The position numbers and the translations under genes are program-made. The notes beneath the pieces are model-generated. The model was given only the letters and a program-made list of their open reading frames with translations, ran no database searches and was not told the DNA's origin. From positions 313,982,900-314,046,899 of the forward strand of contig NC_057813.1 of assembly GCF_018294505.1 (NCBI RefSeq): 64,000 nucleotides of DNA, read 5' to 3'. Positions 47,040 to 58,026 of the stretch are shown one piece after another; positions within the stretch are counted from its first letter, which is position 1; every line of letters begins with the position of its first letter. This DNA comes from Triticum aestivum (taxonomy: Eukaryota > Streptophyta > Magnoliopsida > Poales > Poaceae).

Positions 47040-50000
47040 CTCCACAACACCAGAGCATCTTACATCACGCCATCCGTACTTCAGCGCCCTTTCTCCCTTC
47101 CCCTCTCGAAACCCTAGACTGCTCATCCACCGGCATACCATAGCCCATTCACTGCCAGCGGCATCCACCTCACCGGATCTGCTTCTGCGGCCGCATCTAC
47201 CCCTCCCCCTCCCCTAGAAACAAGTAGACTGCTCATCCACCCCTGTACCACAGCCCATTCAGTGACGGCCTTGTCCACGGCACTGGATCTGCTTCGCCGG
47301 TACTCTCGTCAACCGCCGCGCATCTGCAGCAGCTCATTCGTACTCCCCACCGGAGACGCTTCGTCCACACCCCCCCGGAGTCGCCCCACCGACGCCCCCG
47401 TCGACGGCCTCTGATCCTCTTCGCCGACACCTTCCTCAACCCTACCGGAGCCGCTTCACCGACACCATCATCAACCCTACCAGAGTAGCTTCGCCTATAC
47501 CATTCTCAACCCTACCGGGGCCGCTTTGCTAACTCACAAGTCCACGGCCTCAGATCTGCTTCCTCGCACCCTCATCCAACCTACCGGAGCAGCTTCTGAC
47601 GCCCCATCCACAGCCGCAGATCCACATCGTCGACACCATCCTTAACCCAACCACCGGAGCAGCTTCTGACACCCCGTCCATGGCCGCAGATCCGTGTCGT
47701 CGACACCATCCTTAACCCAACCGCCGGAGCAGCTTCACCTATGCCCTCGTCCACGACCACATATCCGCTTCGCCCACACCGTAGTCCACCCTACCGGAGC
47801 TGCTCCACAAACACCCTACTCGACGGTTCTAGATCTTCTTACCGGACCCCGACAACCAGTGCATCATCATCACCCTTGACGTTTCTAACCTGATTCCCAC
47901 CGTCTAGAGAGATGCCAAGCACCCGCCACGGCCTAGGAACTTGTCACCCTTAAACCCGTCCAGCATCACCTGCCCGATGTACTTTAAATATACTAACCGG
48001 TCGCTGTTACCTGTTATGCAGCTGGCAAAAACTACAAGGACGATGTTTCTTCTGGATCTAATAGCTTGGCCAACCAAGATCCTAGACTGGGGCATTGCTA
48101 TGATCTTGTAAGTGCGTCTCTCTCTCTCTCTTTTATTGTTCTGTGCCTGCCAGCGTGCTTTGCTAGGATTTTCGACCAGTAATCCCTTTGTGCAGACAAT
48201 GATTTCTACTACTGACTGCTAAATTAGATATGTAGATGTCATACATGATACTACCTCGTACCTCCGTTCCTTAATATAAGTCTTTCTAGAGATTCCACTA
48301 TAGGCTACATACGGAGCAAAATGAGTGAATCTACACTCGAAAATGCATCTATATACATCTGTATGTGGTCCATACTAGAATCTCTACAAAGACATATATT
48401 TAGGAACATGGGCAGTACATTACACAAAATCGTAGGTGGCATGTAGGAATTCCGGTGCACTACATTAGGCTCCCTTAGAGTGCCTGCTAGTCCAGCATAC
48501 AGAGTCATGGCTAGTTTATGGTACGCACACAATCATTAATTGGTGGTTTAAATATGCGCAAGGGATATGCAATGTAGTATCATGTAGAGATGTCTGAAAT
48601 TAGCCGTGTCAACTTGCAGATAGGGTTACACAATGAAAAAGTACAAGATGTATGTGGCAATTTCATGGAACATCGCAAAAAAAGGAGAGGCAGCGGTGAG
48701 CCTATACAGTGTGCCATTGCAATCATCATGACATGTTATTTGCATGCGAGTTCTATTAGCCAAGTTTCTTAGGGACAATTATTACGAGTTATCCTAAGAA
48801 AATAAGCACCTGTGAATATAAGCTCCATGTAATAAGCCAACCAGTTCTTTTCATTGCGTTTTCAGCTTATCTTTGGTATAATCAATGGAAAGTCTAGATT
48901 GCATTATATTTTTTTCATTTTGCTGCCCATATGGAAATTAATTTGACTTGCAAACATCACAAATTGAACCCAGTGCAGTAATTAATATGATAGGAAAACA
49001 GACCATCACTATTTTCTCAAAATGCAAATACAAAGATACCATCTACTTGGCACAATCTACTTTGGTCAATGTTTTCCATAGATATCACATTGCCTAATTT
49101 AAACGAAGAACGAATGACCCACATTTAAATGAAGAACAATTATTTATTGAAATTCGATGGTCCAGGTGGCTGGTTATTATCATATAGCAGCACCACCTGA
49201 AAGCATCATATAGCAGCAGCAGCTCATAGCAACTCATCATACAACAGCAGCAGTCTGCAATTCATTATATACCAGCAGCAGCTCATAGCAATTCATCATA
49301 TAGTAGCAGCAGGAGCAGCTCATAGCAATTCATCATATAGCAGCAGCAGGAGCAGCTCATAGCAATTCACCATATAGCAGCAGCAAAAGCAGTTCATAGC
49401 AATTCATCGTATAGTGGATCAGAATGAAAAATTGGCAAAAAATCAGAGGAGATCCTCACCTTTTTGGATGAGCTCATCCTTCAACAGCACCTCAAGGCCA
49501 TGGCCTGGCAGGAGGGGAGTGGGAATAAGGTGCCTTCTGCTACAGTGTGGCATCAGCCATAGTTGTGCAGCGCCCGCTGGAGTAGTGCGTTGGACGAACC
49601 ACAGTGGAGCAGCTGCTGGAGACCATGAGAATGAGGGGCGGCGCCAGAGGGAGGAGCTGCCAAGGAGATTTGACCCTACCCGCCGGCCATGTAGCCTAGC
49701 TGGACATAGCATCATCAAGGACCAGGCCAGATGGGACCAGTGGCGACGGCTCGCTGGAGGAACCCTAGTGTTGCAGGCAGGGGATCGAGGTAGAGGGAAA
49801 GGGGAGAGGAGATGCAAGCAGGCAGGGCAATGAACTCTTGCGTGTTTGTTTTTACTTGAGGGTCAGGTGTGACACAGGCGTCAACAATTGCATTTTGAGT
49901 GTAATATAGGCAGACAACAGAGTCATTTCAGTATTCCCCTTGCCTTCAATTTTTAGTGAGGTTCTACCCGAAACACCCCCCTCCAAAGCGAAATTAGTTA

Positions 50001-52736
50001 AGCCCAAGCCCATAACTCAAAAATGACTTCTTTACATCTTTTATGGCTTATTTTGACAATATGCCCTGAAAAGGCGGAATCGAACTGGCCCTTAACCTGC
50101 AATTCAATTGTGCGTGCAATGATGAATCACTCTTGCCTGCTATCTGTACATTTAGGCATCATCATACATGGCATAACCTAATACATGTGCATTCCATTGT
50201 AGAATCTGGAATATGCAATGTTTATGTTAGTTCATACGTTGCACATGATGTTTAAATGTCCCTTAAATCTGGTCAGTCAAGTGATGGTCTTTAAGCCTCC
50301 TTCTTTGCTTCTTTTCTTGATATGTAAGATTTGCTCACACATCTGTTCAGTTGCTTATTTGCATCAGCCAGCCATACTAGGACAGTTTGCTTTGATTACT
50401 TGCTGTTCTTGACCTAACACTCTAACAGAGCTTGTCAACGATTTAAACACTAAGGACTGCTGTAGTGGGGCCTTGTCTAACTCATAGGTGACATAAAGGT
50501 TTGGTTGTACACTACAATAGGCTCTCTAAAAAGACCTGGAGATCTAGTGATGAGGACATATACCTTGGATATGACCAAAAATATTGCATAGATGCATATT
50601 TGTCAGGTGATTTCTAGTGCAAACTATTCAATAATCTATTTATATTATCCAGAAAAAAATACTTCACACACTTTTGTGTTTTGTCTAATTGCAGGTGTAT
50701 GGGACATTTTTACAATCCACATATGAAGATAAGGCAAAAGGAGAAGTTTGGGGTCTATTCAAAAAGTTCTCTCACATCACTTTTAGGCCAAGAGAAGATA
50801 GAGTCCAAGTCTCTCACGTTCTGGATTCAGATTCGAACTTCACAGACATACCTGACTCAACACGCCAACAACTTTTTCATACGGACTCCGAATTGGGTGA
50901 TTCTTTTTTTGTTGGAAACTAGATTTCGTGCTCTTTCCAACCCAATTGGATGCACCTTCAAATTCGTCCGGAGCATTGAGATATCGACGAAACAATTTGA
51001 CGCTGCAACAGAATCCGAGTCAAACAACAAGTCCAAAGGTGTTGCATCACCTCCACTTGGGCCCATGAGCCTTGTACGACCTAGGGTTGCTTTTAGGCTG
51101 CCTTGGGACGTCCTCCCATCTCCTTGGCCGCCATCCCATGCTCCTATATAAGTAGATCCATCTAGTAGCTTTTTCCTTGGGATTTGTTTAGTTAAAAGTT
51201 AGCCATTGTAACTTCGTATACTTCGTTTGTGTCCAACGACCAGACCAAGACCGCTTACGGATCCCCACTTTTATCAATACTTCATATATATCGCAATATT
51301 CAGATTGCTTTTATCATATTATTGCTTGTTCTTCGATTCCTTGCAGGAATAGACCTTCGTGGTCAGGTTGATTGTGCTCCTGCGTGGTCAATAATCTCTT
51401 GGAGTTGGTTTAGCGATTGCTAAGGCGCAACATCGTGCACGTTTGTAGTCGGATCGTCAAAGTCATCTTCACCAAATCGATAGTTATCATCTCATCGAAA
51501 GATCGGGACACCTCCGCCTCTATCATCCAGTTTGAAGGTATGCCTAGTTTTTACATAGTACAAACATAGTAAATGCTCATTTCATTGTGTGCAAGTGCAA
51601 GAGATGCGGCATGTTTCATTATGTGGTGTTGTTTTGTTATAATCTCATCCTTTTGTGTTCGTAGACTGGAAAGTATGCATATTTATCTTCCAAGGAGACG
51701 AGTAACTAGTTTGTGTCACCTTGCAGAGGGGGTGCAATGAAGATAAGATTGAGGATTTCCTAGTACAAGATGTTAAGAAGGAGCCTTGCAAGAGAAGTAG
51801 GAGCTGCGCTGAGCCTCTTCAACCTGCTAAGGTAAGTCACTGTATGCAACTCAACAGTTCAATTCCTTGTTTGTTTCAGGGACATTATGCTCTTTTCAAT
51901 TGCTTTATTTGTCCTTAGTTAATGAGAGGCCCAAATAATCATGCCTGATGTTTGGTACTTGTATAACTATTAGTTGACATAATTAAAGGCCTTACCATTT
52001 AATTACTCTGCCGAAGTGTGCCTGAAGCTTTGAAGTCTATTAACCAACTTTTATTGCATGAGGCTCACAATCTAGTTTATACTACGCTAATGATTGCATA
52101 GTTTTGCATGTTGTAGTATGTTTGTATGAAACCCTTTGCTGTTCATTATGCTCCCTAAGACTTTAATTGAGCTACAGAATGGCCAAATGCTTGCTTACTT
52201 ATACGCAACGTGTTGTCTAAATTTGTAACTTGTCTGTGTTTTTGATTGGGCCCCAACATCATGCTCCTCCGGTGAGGTAAGAGGGATTTTTGTATGCAGG
52301 CTGCACAAACTATCTTTTTTATACTTTTTAAAATATCACCTGCTTATGCTTCATGACATGTAACATTATTGTTAGTCCTATTTTTCCATGTAGTACAAAA
52401 TAGTGTCTTGCTCGCTTCACTGTTGTAACTATATTTTTGCCCTAGTCATGTGTACTTACAGAAACATTTCAAGATGAAGTGACCTCAACACAAAGATCTG
52501 CGAGTAGTGCGGCATGGCCGTTACCGAATGATTATGGATTGGAATTGGAATGTGCTGATGTTCTCGAGCATCAACTAGAGGTGGCAAGACAACATGTACA
52601 TGATTGTCAACGCATAATCAACAAGTTGAGACTGGACATGCAGGTATTAGATGGAGGAGTCAAAAAAATGAAACAAGACACTGAGGTAACCATGAAGGAA
52701 TTGGAGATTTTGGAGACCGAAATTTGTGCTATCTGA
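47040..52736 (+). CDS. Multi-exon coiled-coil gene near the right CACTA end (TnpA-like candidate)
   Basis: Gene signs on + are: a C-rich leader with AAACCCTAG (about 47110), and exons bounded by clear splice sites at 48022-48107 (AG before, GTAAGT after), 51727-51831 (CAG before, GTAAGT after) and 52462-52736 (CAG before, stop TGA). The 51727 exon reads RGCNEDKIEDFLVQDVKK and a basic stretch. The last exon reads DVLEHQLEVARQHVHDCQ and LEILETEI, a heptad coiled coil of about 60 residues. Exons between these are not resolved, and I cannot show they belong to one transcript. Position next to the terminus fits the second, DNA-binding protein of CACTA elements. A captured host gene is the alternative. 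A solo LTR interrupts it. Confidence 0.4.
47230..47880 (+). repeat. Degenerate tandem repeat in the leader
   Basis: A unit of about 40-60 bases (CCTACCGGAGC.GCTTC.CC.ACACC.TC) recurs roughly ten times with much divergence. The closest copies (about 47600-47720) differ at few positions. Confidence 0.7.
48256..48418. mobile_element. Degenerate Stowaway-like MITE
   Basis: CCTCCGTTCCTTAATATAAGTC on the left and TATATTTAGGAACATGGGC on the right are weak inverted ends. The centre carries TACATACGGAGCAAAATGAGTGAATCT-type sequence known from these MITEs. Confidence 0.55.
48419..50547. other. Putative intron space, no clear exon
   Basis: 49170-49420 is a minisatellite. 49440-49830 is GC-rich with a leader-like CT-rich strand on minus (AACCCTAG-type context when read on minus), possibly an antisense first exon, but no protein family is recognised on either strand. 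49990-50540 is AT-rich. Confidence 0.35.
49170..49420 (+). repeat. AGCAGC-containing minisatellite
   Basis: A unit of about 36-40 bases (AGCAGCTCATAGCAATTCATCATATAG plus extra AGC triplets) recurs about six times, varying in the number of AGC triplets. Confidence 0.85.
50548..51525 (+). mobile_element. Solo LTR of the gag-only family
   Basis: Begins TGATGAGGACAT, ends CTCTATCA and matches 148-1126 throughout, with TATA at 51144-51152. Flanks are TCTAG (50543-50547) and TCCAG (51526-51530), a 5-base duplication with one change. No interior is present. Before the insertion the flanks read as a possible exon (acceptor ACAATAG at about 50518, donor after TTTGAAG at about 51537). Confidence 0.88.
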
Positions 52737-53039
52737 ATCCGGCCAATCCTATTTTCTGAAGATATTATAGTTCAAATGGAGTTAAGTTGATGCACGTCCA
52801 TGATGTATGAGCTGTATTTGCCCAGTGTATGTAATTTGTTCTTTGTGTATGCCTTATTATTACCTGTGCCGAACCATAATGCCTAGTGGGTATAATTGGC
52901 TGTAATTTCTTTATTGTATAGTGTAGGATTATTCTACCTTTCTATGCCTTGGTCTCTTTGCTGTATAGTGTATGTTTTTTAGAGGTGATAGTATTGAGTA
53001 AGATAATTCTTTGAATATGCTATATCATTCAAACGGGGG

Positions 53040-53960
53040 CCAACTCACCCGACCATGGCCCTTCACGATCCATGGGCCATGTACGGGCCGTCGGATCCAT
53101 GGGCCTTCAGCGGGCTGTCGGATTCATGGGCCTTTAATGGGCCATAGGATCCATGGGCCTTCTACGGGCCGTAGGATCCATGGGCCTTCTACGTCTCGTA
53201 GGATCCATGGGCCTTCTACGTCTCGTAGGATCCATGGGCCTTGTAAGGGCTGACTCATTTATGGGTCTTATACGGGCCTTTAATTGGCCGTAGATGGGCC
53301 TTTAATGGAAATCGTACGTTTTATGGGCTGACCATAACGGGCCGTTAATAGGCCATATTTGGTGATGCTATGAAAATGTCCCAACAGATTAACAGTCCAC
53401 AAACGGGCCGACTGTAACTACGTGCTGAATTTGGCCCACAAGCAGAAAATGACAGTAACTGGCCGTAAGTAACCGAATGCTGCAAATGAGCCCAAGAATA
53501 AATGGGCCATCAGAAGGCTGAAAGATAACTTGGGCTGGAAATGGCCCAAAGGAATAACGAGCCGTTAATGGGTATAAAGTGATACACTGTTCATTACAGG
53601 CCGGTTTCACCACGGGCCGTTAATGGGTGTAAAGTGATACACTGTTCATTACGGGCCAGCTTCACCACGGGCCGTTAATGGGCCAAGAGTTACAAAGCGC
53701 CTCATATGGGCCGAAAGACGTCATGGGCCATACATGGGCCAGAAGTGAAAACGGGCTGGAATCATATTGGATGGCGCAGATGACGCTACTGGGCCTAATT
53801 CGGATAGGGCGTAACGGGCCTTGAGTTAGCGGGCTGTAAATGGGCTATATGCGAACAGGCCATTAACAGGCTTTCCATGGGCCGGCCCTCCACCTTTTGA
53901 CCAAGTCAAACGGGCCGGCCTTTTCATAGGAATGGGCCATTGTTGGGTCGTGCCACATGT
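53040..53960 (+). repeat. Right sub-terminal repeats (GGGCC-rich)
   Basis: From 53060 to 53250 a unit of about 30 bases (GGATCCATGGGCCTTCTACG) recurs six to seven times. From 53260 to 53960 GGGCC and GGGCCGT motifs occur every 20-40 bases. This fits the sub-terminal binding region of a CACTA end. Confidence 0.85.
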
Positions 53961-54352
53961 CGACGTATCATAGGCGCCTTCTGTCCAATGAGTGGATGAC
54001 ATTTGTCCCAACGATGAGCCGACATGTGTTTCCTCCAGCCAATGATGATTTTACACGTGGAAAATCTCCATTGGTCGGGGCTGTTAACGGGTTATCGGAT
54101 CCAAAACCCAACCCGATAGCTTAACAGCGTTCCGTTACGGTGGATGCCACTTGTCGGTCACCCTTGACGAAAGCACTTCTGTGACACACGATTTATCGTC
54201 ATGGAAGTGGATACTTCCGTGATGATAATTTTGGTAATGTCATGGAACATTTCTACGGCGGCACATGTATGACTATCTTGATTCTGTCGTAAAATCGTCA
54301 TGGATGTACATGCATGACAAAAAACGCGACCTACTATGACAAACACGTATCA

Positions 54353-54378
54353 TCACGGAAGTGTATTTTTTTGTAGTG
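54353..54378 (-). repeat. Right CACTA terminal inverted repeat
   Basis: Reverse strand begins CACTACAAAAAAATACACTTCCGTGA, matching the left terminus with one gap and about three mismatches. TCC follows at 54379-54381. Confidence 0.85.
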
Positions 54379-54381
54379 TCC

Positions 54382-54945
54382 ATATTACCATTGACTGTAA
54401 TAACGCTGCGACGTCTGGGCATTTTGAGCTTCAAGTAAGCATAATGCAGGACTGTGCTAAAGCGGGCGAAGGTAGTTCGTCCGAGTAGTGCATGGTAACC
54501 GCTGTGGAAAGGGATGATGTCGGATTAACTCTTCGCTACGAAAGTTATCTGGGGAGCCGAATACTACCTCCAGTGTGATTGAGCCCATACAACGGGCCTC
54601 CACTCTTGGTATCACACCTTTAAAGGTAGTGTTACTCGACTTGATTCGTGATGGGTCACTCCCCATCTTTGGGATAGTATCTTGATAGATCAAGTTGAGA
54701 CTGCTTCTTCCGTCCATGAGGACTCTAGTGAGGTGGTATCCGTCGATGATTGGGTCAAGGACCAAGGCGGCCGAACCCCCGTGACGGATACTAGTTGGGT
54801 GGTCCCTGCGATTGAAGGTGATCGGGCAAGCTGGCAATGGGTTAACCTTGGGGGCGACAGGCTCTAAGGCATAGACGTACCTTAACGCGCGTTTGCGCTC
54901 CCTTTTGGGGATGTGAGTGACATATATCATGTTCGCTATTTTCAC
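54382..54945 (-). pseudogene. Gypsy aspartic protease region of pol
   Basis: The minus-strand product includes PLPACPITFNRRDHP, VLDPIIDGYHLTRVLMDGRSSLNLIYQDT (the active-site loop, here D-G-R rather than the usual D-G-G) and ITLEVVFG. The frame then shifts past 54457 but ITVNG is still readable before the CACTA end. Retroviral-type proteases mature the Gag-Pol protein. The catalytic Asp is kept, but the gene is truncated and split. Confidence 0.75.
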
Positions 54946-55990
54946 CTCGTGGGGAAATTGTTTCTGACCCCCGATGTTCGGCTAACGGGGCTCATCATCG
55001 TTTTCGCTTGGGGCCCTTTGCCCTTGTGTTCGGTATTTAACTTACCGGCATGTTTGAAAACCCAACAGTTCCTGTTGGTATGATTTGCAGGCTTATCGGG
55101 TGTGCCATGAATCAGACAGGGCCTCTCAAGGATTTTATCTAAATTGGATGGCTCGTCTTTGCCTTTGAAAGGTTTCTTCCGTTGACCAGACTTCGGGCCG
55201 CTGAATCCGGCATTTATTGCCGTATCATCTGCATCGTCGTTATTGCTATTATGATGTTTGTTTTTATTGCGGCGAGGTTTACTGTTGTCATCCCGCACCT
55301 TATATGTGCCGGGGTCACCTGAGCTGTTGCTTCTATGAGCCAAGCAGCTGTCTTCACCTACACAAAAGTGGGTCATAAGTGCCGTTAATGCTGCCATGGT
55401 CTTCGGCTTTTCCTGCCCAAGGTGTCGGGCGAGCCATTCCTCACGGATGCTGTACTTAAATGCTGCTAAGGCCTCAGCGTCCGGACAGTCTACCATCTGG
55501 TTCTTTTTAGTTAAGAACCGATTCCAAAGCTTGCGGACTGACTCACCTGGCTGCTAAATTATGTGACTCAAGTCGTCAGCATCCGGTGGCCAGACATAAG
55601 TGCCTTGGAAGTTAGCCCTAAAGGCATCTTCCAAGTCTTCCCAGATTCCAATGTAGTTTTCTGGGAGGCTGTTTAGCTAGTGCCGTGCTGGTCCCTCATC
55701 TTTAGCAGGAGATATTTAATGGCATGGAGATCATCTCCTCGAGCCATATGAATGTGGAGAAGGAAGTCTTCAATCTGGACGGCCGGATCCGTCGTTCCAT
55801 CGTATGGTTCAATGTTTACGGGTTTAAACCCTTCCGGAAACTGATGTTCCATAACCTCACCAGTGAAGCATAAGGGGTGTGTGGATCCTCTGTATCTAGT
55901 GATGTCGTGGCGGAGATCGGCTGGCATCTCGGTTCGGTACTGATCCCGAACATAGTAGCGGTAGGCACACCGGCCTTCATGCACATTATC
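54946..55990 (-). pseudogene. Gypsy gag with zinc knuckle
   Basis: Blocks FPEGFKPVNIEPYDGTTDP (about 55850), ESVRKLWNRFLTKKNQ (about 55510), FKYSIREEWLARHLG and the zinc knuckle CLIHGTP..ANHTNRNCWVF (about 55070-55130) form a complete Gypsy gag order. In-frame stops near 55671-55681 and 55557 break it. It is followed without a gap by the protease region. Confidence 0.8.
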
Positions 55991-56185
55991 CCGCGTCGGG
56001 GCACGCCCCCTTGATCCATAGATTGAACTGGTCTGACCAGCTTTATAGGCTAGGTCACGTTACATGTCGTATGTATATCCCGCGGCTGCAGTCCTCCTGC
56101 CTCTCCGGCGAGGGGATGCGGGCTGGTGTTCGGCTTGATATGCCACTTTGTCCAGTCCACGTGGTGGTCGGTCTAGTTGATCTAT

Positions 56186-56992
56186 CTAATTGTATTTCGA
56201 CGGTATTGGTTCAAGGACTTCGTCATCGAATTGACGCCTAGGGTAACTTTTGATAGGTCGTTCTTGGCCGTATTCCTCAGCGGCCAAGACCTTAGTCCAC
56301 CTCTCATTCAGCATGTCTTGCTCTTCTTTGAGCTGTGGCTGCTTCATTTTCAGGCTCCGGGCTGTGGCAATGAGATGTTGCTTGAAGTGTTCTTGATCGA
56401 GGGGTTCTTCTGGGATGATGAGGTCATCCTCACCAAGCCAAACCTCCTCTTCGGATTCTGGCATGTAGTTGTTATCCTCCACATCTTCGTTGTCGGCGCG
56501 TCCAGGGCTGTGTTCACCTTCTTCCCGCTCGTCCAGTTCGGATGTGGGCTCGATAAGGTGTTCGGTATCTTTAGCGCCATCCGGAGTCTCGTTGTCTCCG
56601 GTGCCGGTATTACTATCGTTCGCCCGACATGATTGTGTGCGATGTCGTTGACGTCGGCACTTTGGTGGCTTATCGACGGGTCTCTCCTCATCTAGGTTTG
56701 GGTTGTCCTCGTCGTTCTTTGGAGTGTCCACCATGTACACATCGTAAGTTGAGGTGGCCGTCCAATGCCCCGTAATAGGTGGGACTTGGCCTAGTTTGTC
56801 TTCGTCATCGTCGTCCATGCAGTCGATGTCCTCGGACGGATAGTCCAACAGCTTGGTTAAGTCCTCGACAGTGGCTATTAAGTGAGTGGTGAGTGGGGCG
56901 TAAAATTCCCCTCTCTCAGCCCCCAATTCAGGCTGGGTGCAGTTCGGAGGTAAAGCCTCCGTGATGGCAAGAGACTGCATCAGACCCAACAC
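56186..56992 (-). CDS. Acidic N-terminal gag-region ORF
   Basis: 268 codons, strongly acidic (runs of Asp and Glu: CMDDDDEDKLG, SEEEVWLGEDD) with a helical C-terminus (LKMKQPQLKEEQDMLNERWTKVL) and the ending PIPSKYN. It lies between the leader and the conserved gag domain. Comparable extra N-terminal gag sequence is usual in this kind of element. No catalytic motif is present. Confidence 0.55.
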   Translation of the reverse strand: MLGLMQSLAITEALPPNCTQPELGAERGEFYAPLTTHLIATVEDLTKLLDYPSEDIDCMDDDDEDKLGQVPPITGHWTATSTYDVYMVDTPKNDEDNPNLDEERPVDKPPKCRRQRHRTQSCRANDSNTGTGDNETPDGAKDTEHLIEPTSELDEREEGEHSPGRADNEDVEDNNYMPESEEEVWLGEDDLIIPEEPLDQEHFKQHLIATARSLKMKQPQLKEEQDMLNERWTKVLAAEEYGQERPIKSYPRRQFDDEVLEPIPSKYN

Positions 56993-57564
56993 TTCATCTA
57001 AGAGCGGGAGCGGGAACCGTGGGTCTGCCGCGATGTGTTCGGCTTGGAGTGCCTGATCGGATCCGCTAAGTGTAGACCTCCGTAGTTCAGAACGGTTGCC
57101 CGGAGCCAGGTTTAAGCCTGCGTCTGGGTCTTCGGCAGGAAGTTTGATAAAGGGAAGAAGTCCGGCGGGGCTTACGCTCCCGTCTTCGGACGATGAGACC
57201 TACCCCAGATCTAAGGCCGAGGTGAGTGCTGGTGTTGACCCCTGGACGAGATTCGATAGGGGGTCCGAAGAGTCTTCTTGGATGAGACGCAGAGTGGCGG
57301 CCGAGGCCGCAAACCCATCGAAGACCAAGTCTCCTCATATGTTAGAACCATAATTCAGGATTTCAAACTTGATCTGGTGGCCGGGGGCATAACTATTGAC
57401 CTGCTCGAGGCGGCCGATCGAGTTGGCTCAAATCACAAAGCCACCGAACACAAAAACCTATCCGGGAAGAAAAATCTCACTGGACGCAGCGTCACCCTTG
57501 ATAAAGAGGTTAGCCATTGACCCTTCTATCGACGATACAGCGGGGCTCTCAATGAAAGCACCAA
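56993..57564 (-). other. Gypsy 5' leader
   Basis: Directly after the LTR the minus strand reads TTGGTGCTTTCATTGAGAG, a recurring primer-site region of grass Gypsy elements. Then comes GC-rich leader without a clear domain. Confidence 0.6.
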
Positions 57565-58026
57565 TGTCGGTGTCAAAACCGGCAGATCTCGGGTTGGGGG
57601 GCCCAAGCTGTGCATCTGAGGATCAACTATAACAATGGAGAAGGGACGCAGTGTTTACTCAGGTTCGGGCCCTCTTAATGGAGGTAAAACCCTACTCCTG
57701 CTTGATTATATTCGAGGGTATAGGGTTTACAAGAGTTGATCTTCGACGAGATCGATGCTAACCCTAGATAGCTACCTTAGAAATGTTGTGATCCTGCCTC
57801 TAATCTACCCTCTGGTTTATATAGACATCGGAGGGGCTTAGGGCTTGTACAAAGTCAGTTTTACAGGAAGGAATAAGATATTCAGACACCTATGCTTGCC
57901 GTGCACGCATACGGGGGTCCCCACCGGAGACGATAGATAATCTTCTGTCTTGTATCTTGACGGCCCATCAATCCGGCCCACATTGATAGACTAGATGCCC
58001 GAGGACCCCCTAATCCAGGATTCCCA
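57565..58026 (-). repeat. 5' LTR of the antisense-gene Gypsy element
   Basis: Minus strand begins TGGGAATCCTGGATTAGGGGGTCC and ends GGTTTTGACACCGACA. TATA box CTATATAAA is on minus at 57816-57824. 462 bp is a normal LTR size for the type. The partner LTR is not in the window. Confidence 0.75.

Larger units (their letters stand above)
12996..54378. mobile_element. 41.4-kb CACTA-type unit carrying host gene fragments
   Basis: The left end CACTACAAAAAGAAGACAC and the inverted right end CACTACAAAAAAATACAC both run into TCCGTGA, giving a terminal repeat of 26-27 bp with a few mismatches. TCC flanks both sides, and the disrupted Gypsy pol frame is continuous when the unit is left out. Sub-terminal regions are full of short repeats, as in other CACTA elements. 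No Tnp2 gene lies inside, so it would need transposase from elsewhere. Cargo, left to right: DUF4283 gene, F-box/DUF295 gene, exonuclease-like gene, DUF295-like fragment, unknown pseudogene, second exonuclease-like gene, and a coiled-coil gene. Later insertions (LARD, solo LTR, MITEs) make up about 14 kb. Confidence 0.8.
7397..58026 (-). mobile_element. Gypsy retrotransposon with antisense gene, split by a 41-kb CACTA unit
   Basis: On the minus strand, from right to left, the parts are: LTR (57565-58026), leader, acidic N-terminal gag ORF, gag with zinc knuckle, and protease. The pol frame runs to 54382 and resumes at 12992 leftward. Then comes non-coding sequence, then an opposite-strand Transposase_28 gene (7517-10740). 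An extra antisense ORF between pol and 3' LTR is known from Tat-lineage Gypsy elements. RT, RNase H and integrase are missing, so it is a deletion derivative. The 3' LTR is also missing: at about 7.4 kb the element abuts a CACTA Tnp2 gene. The element's own target duplication therefore cannot be checked. Confidence 0.75.

Noticed and set aside
49170..49420. Possible CRISPR-like array (regular repeats with short spacers)
   Set aside because: Units are adjacent without unique spacers, and the setting is a plant nuclear genome; it is a minisatellite.
54379..54381. Possibility that the two CACTA ends are unrelated
   Set aside because: The TCC duplication alone is weak (three bases), but the continuous pol reading frame on both flanks makes a single insertion much more likely.
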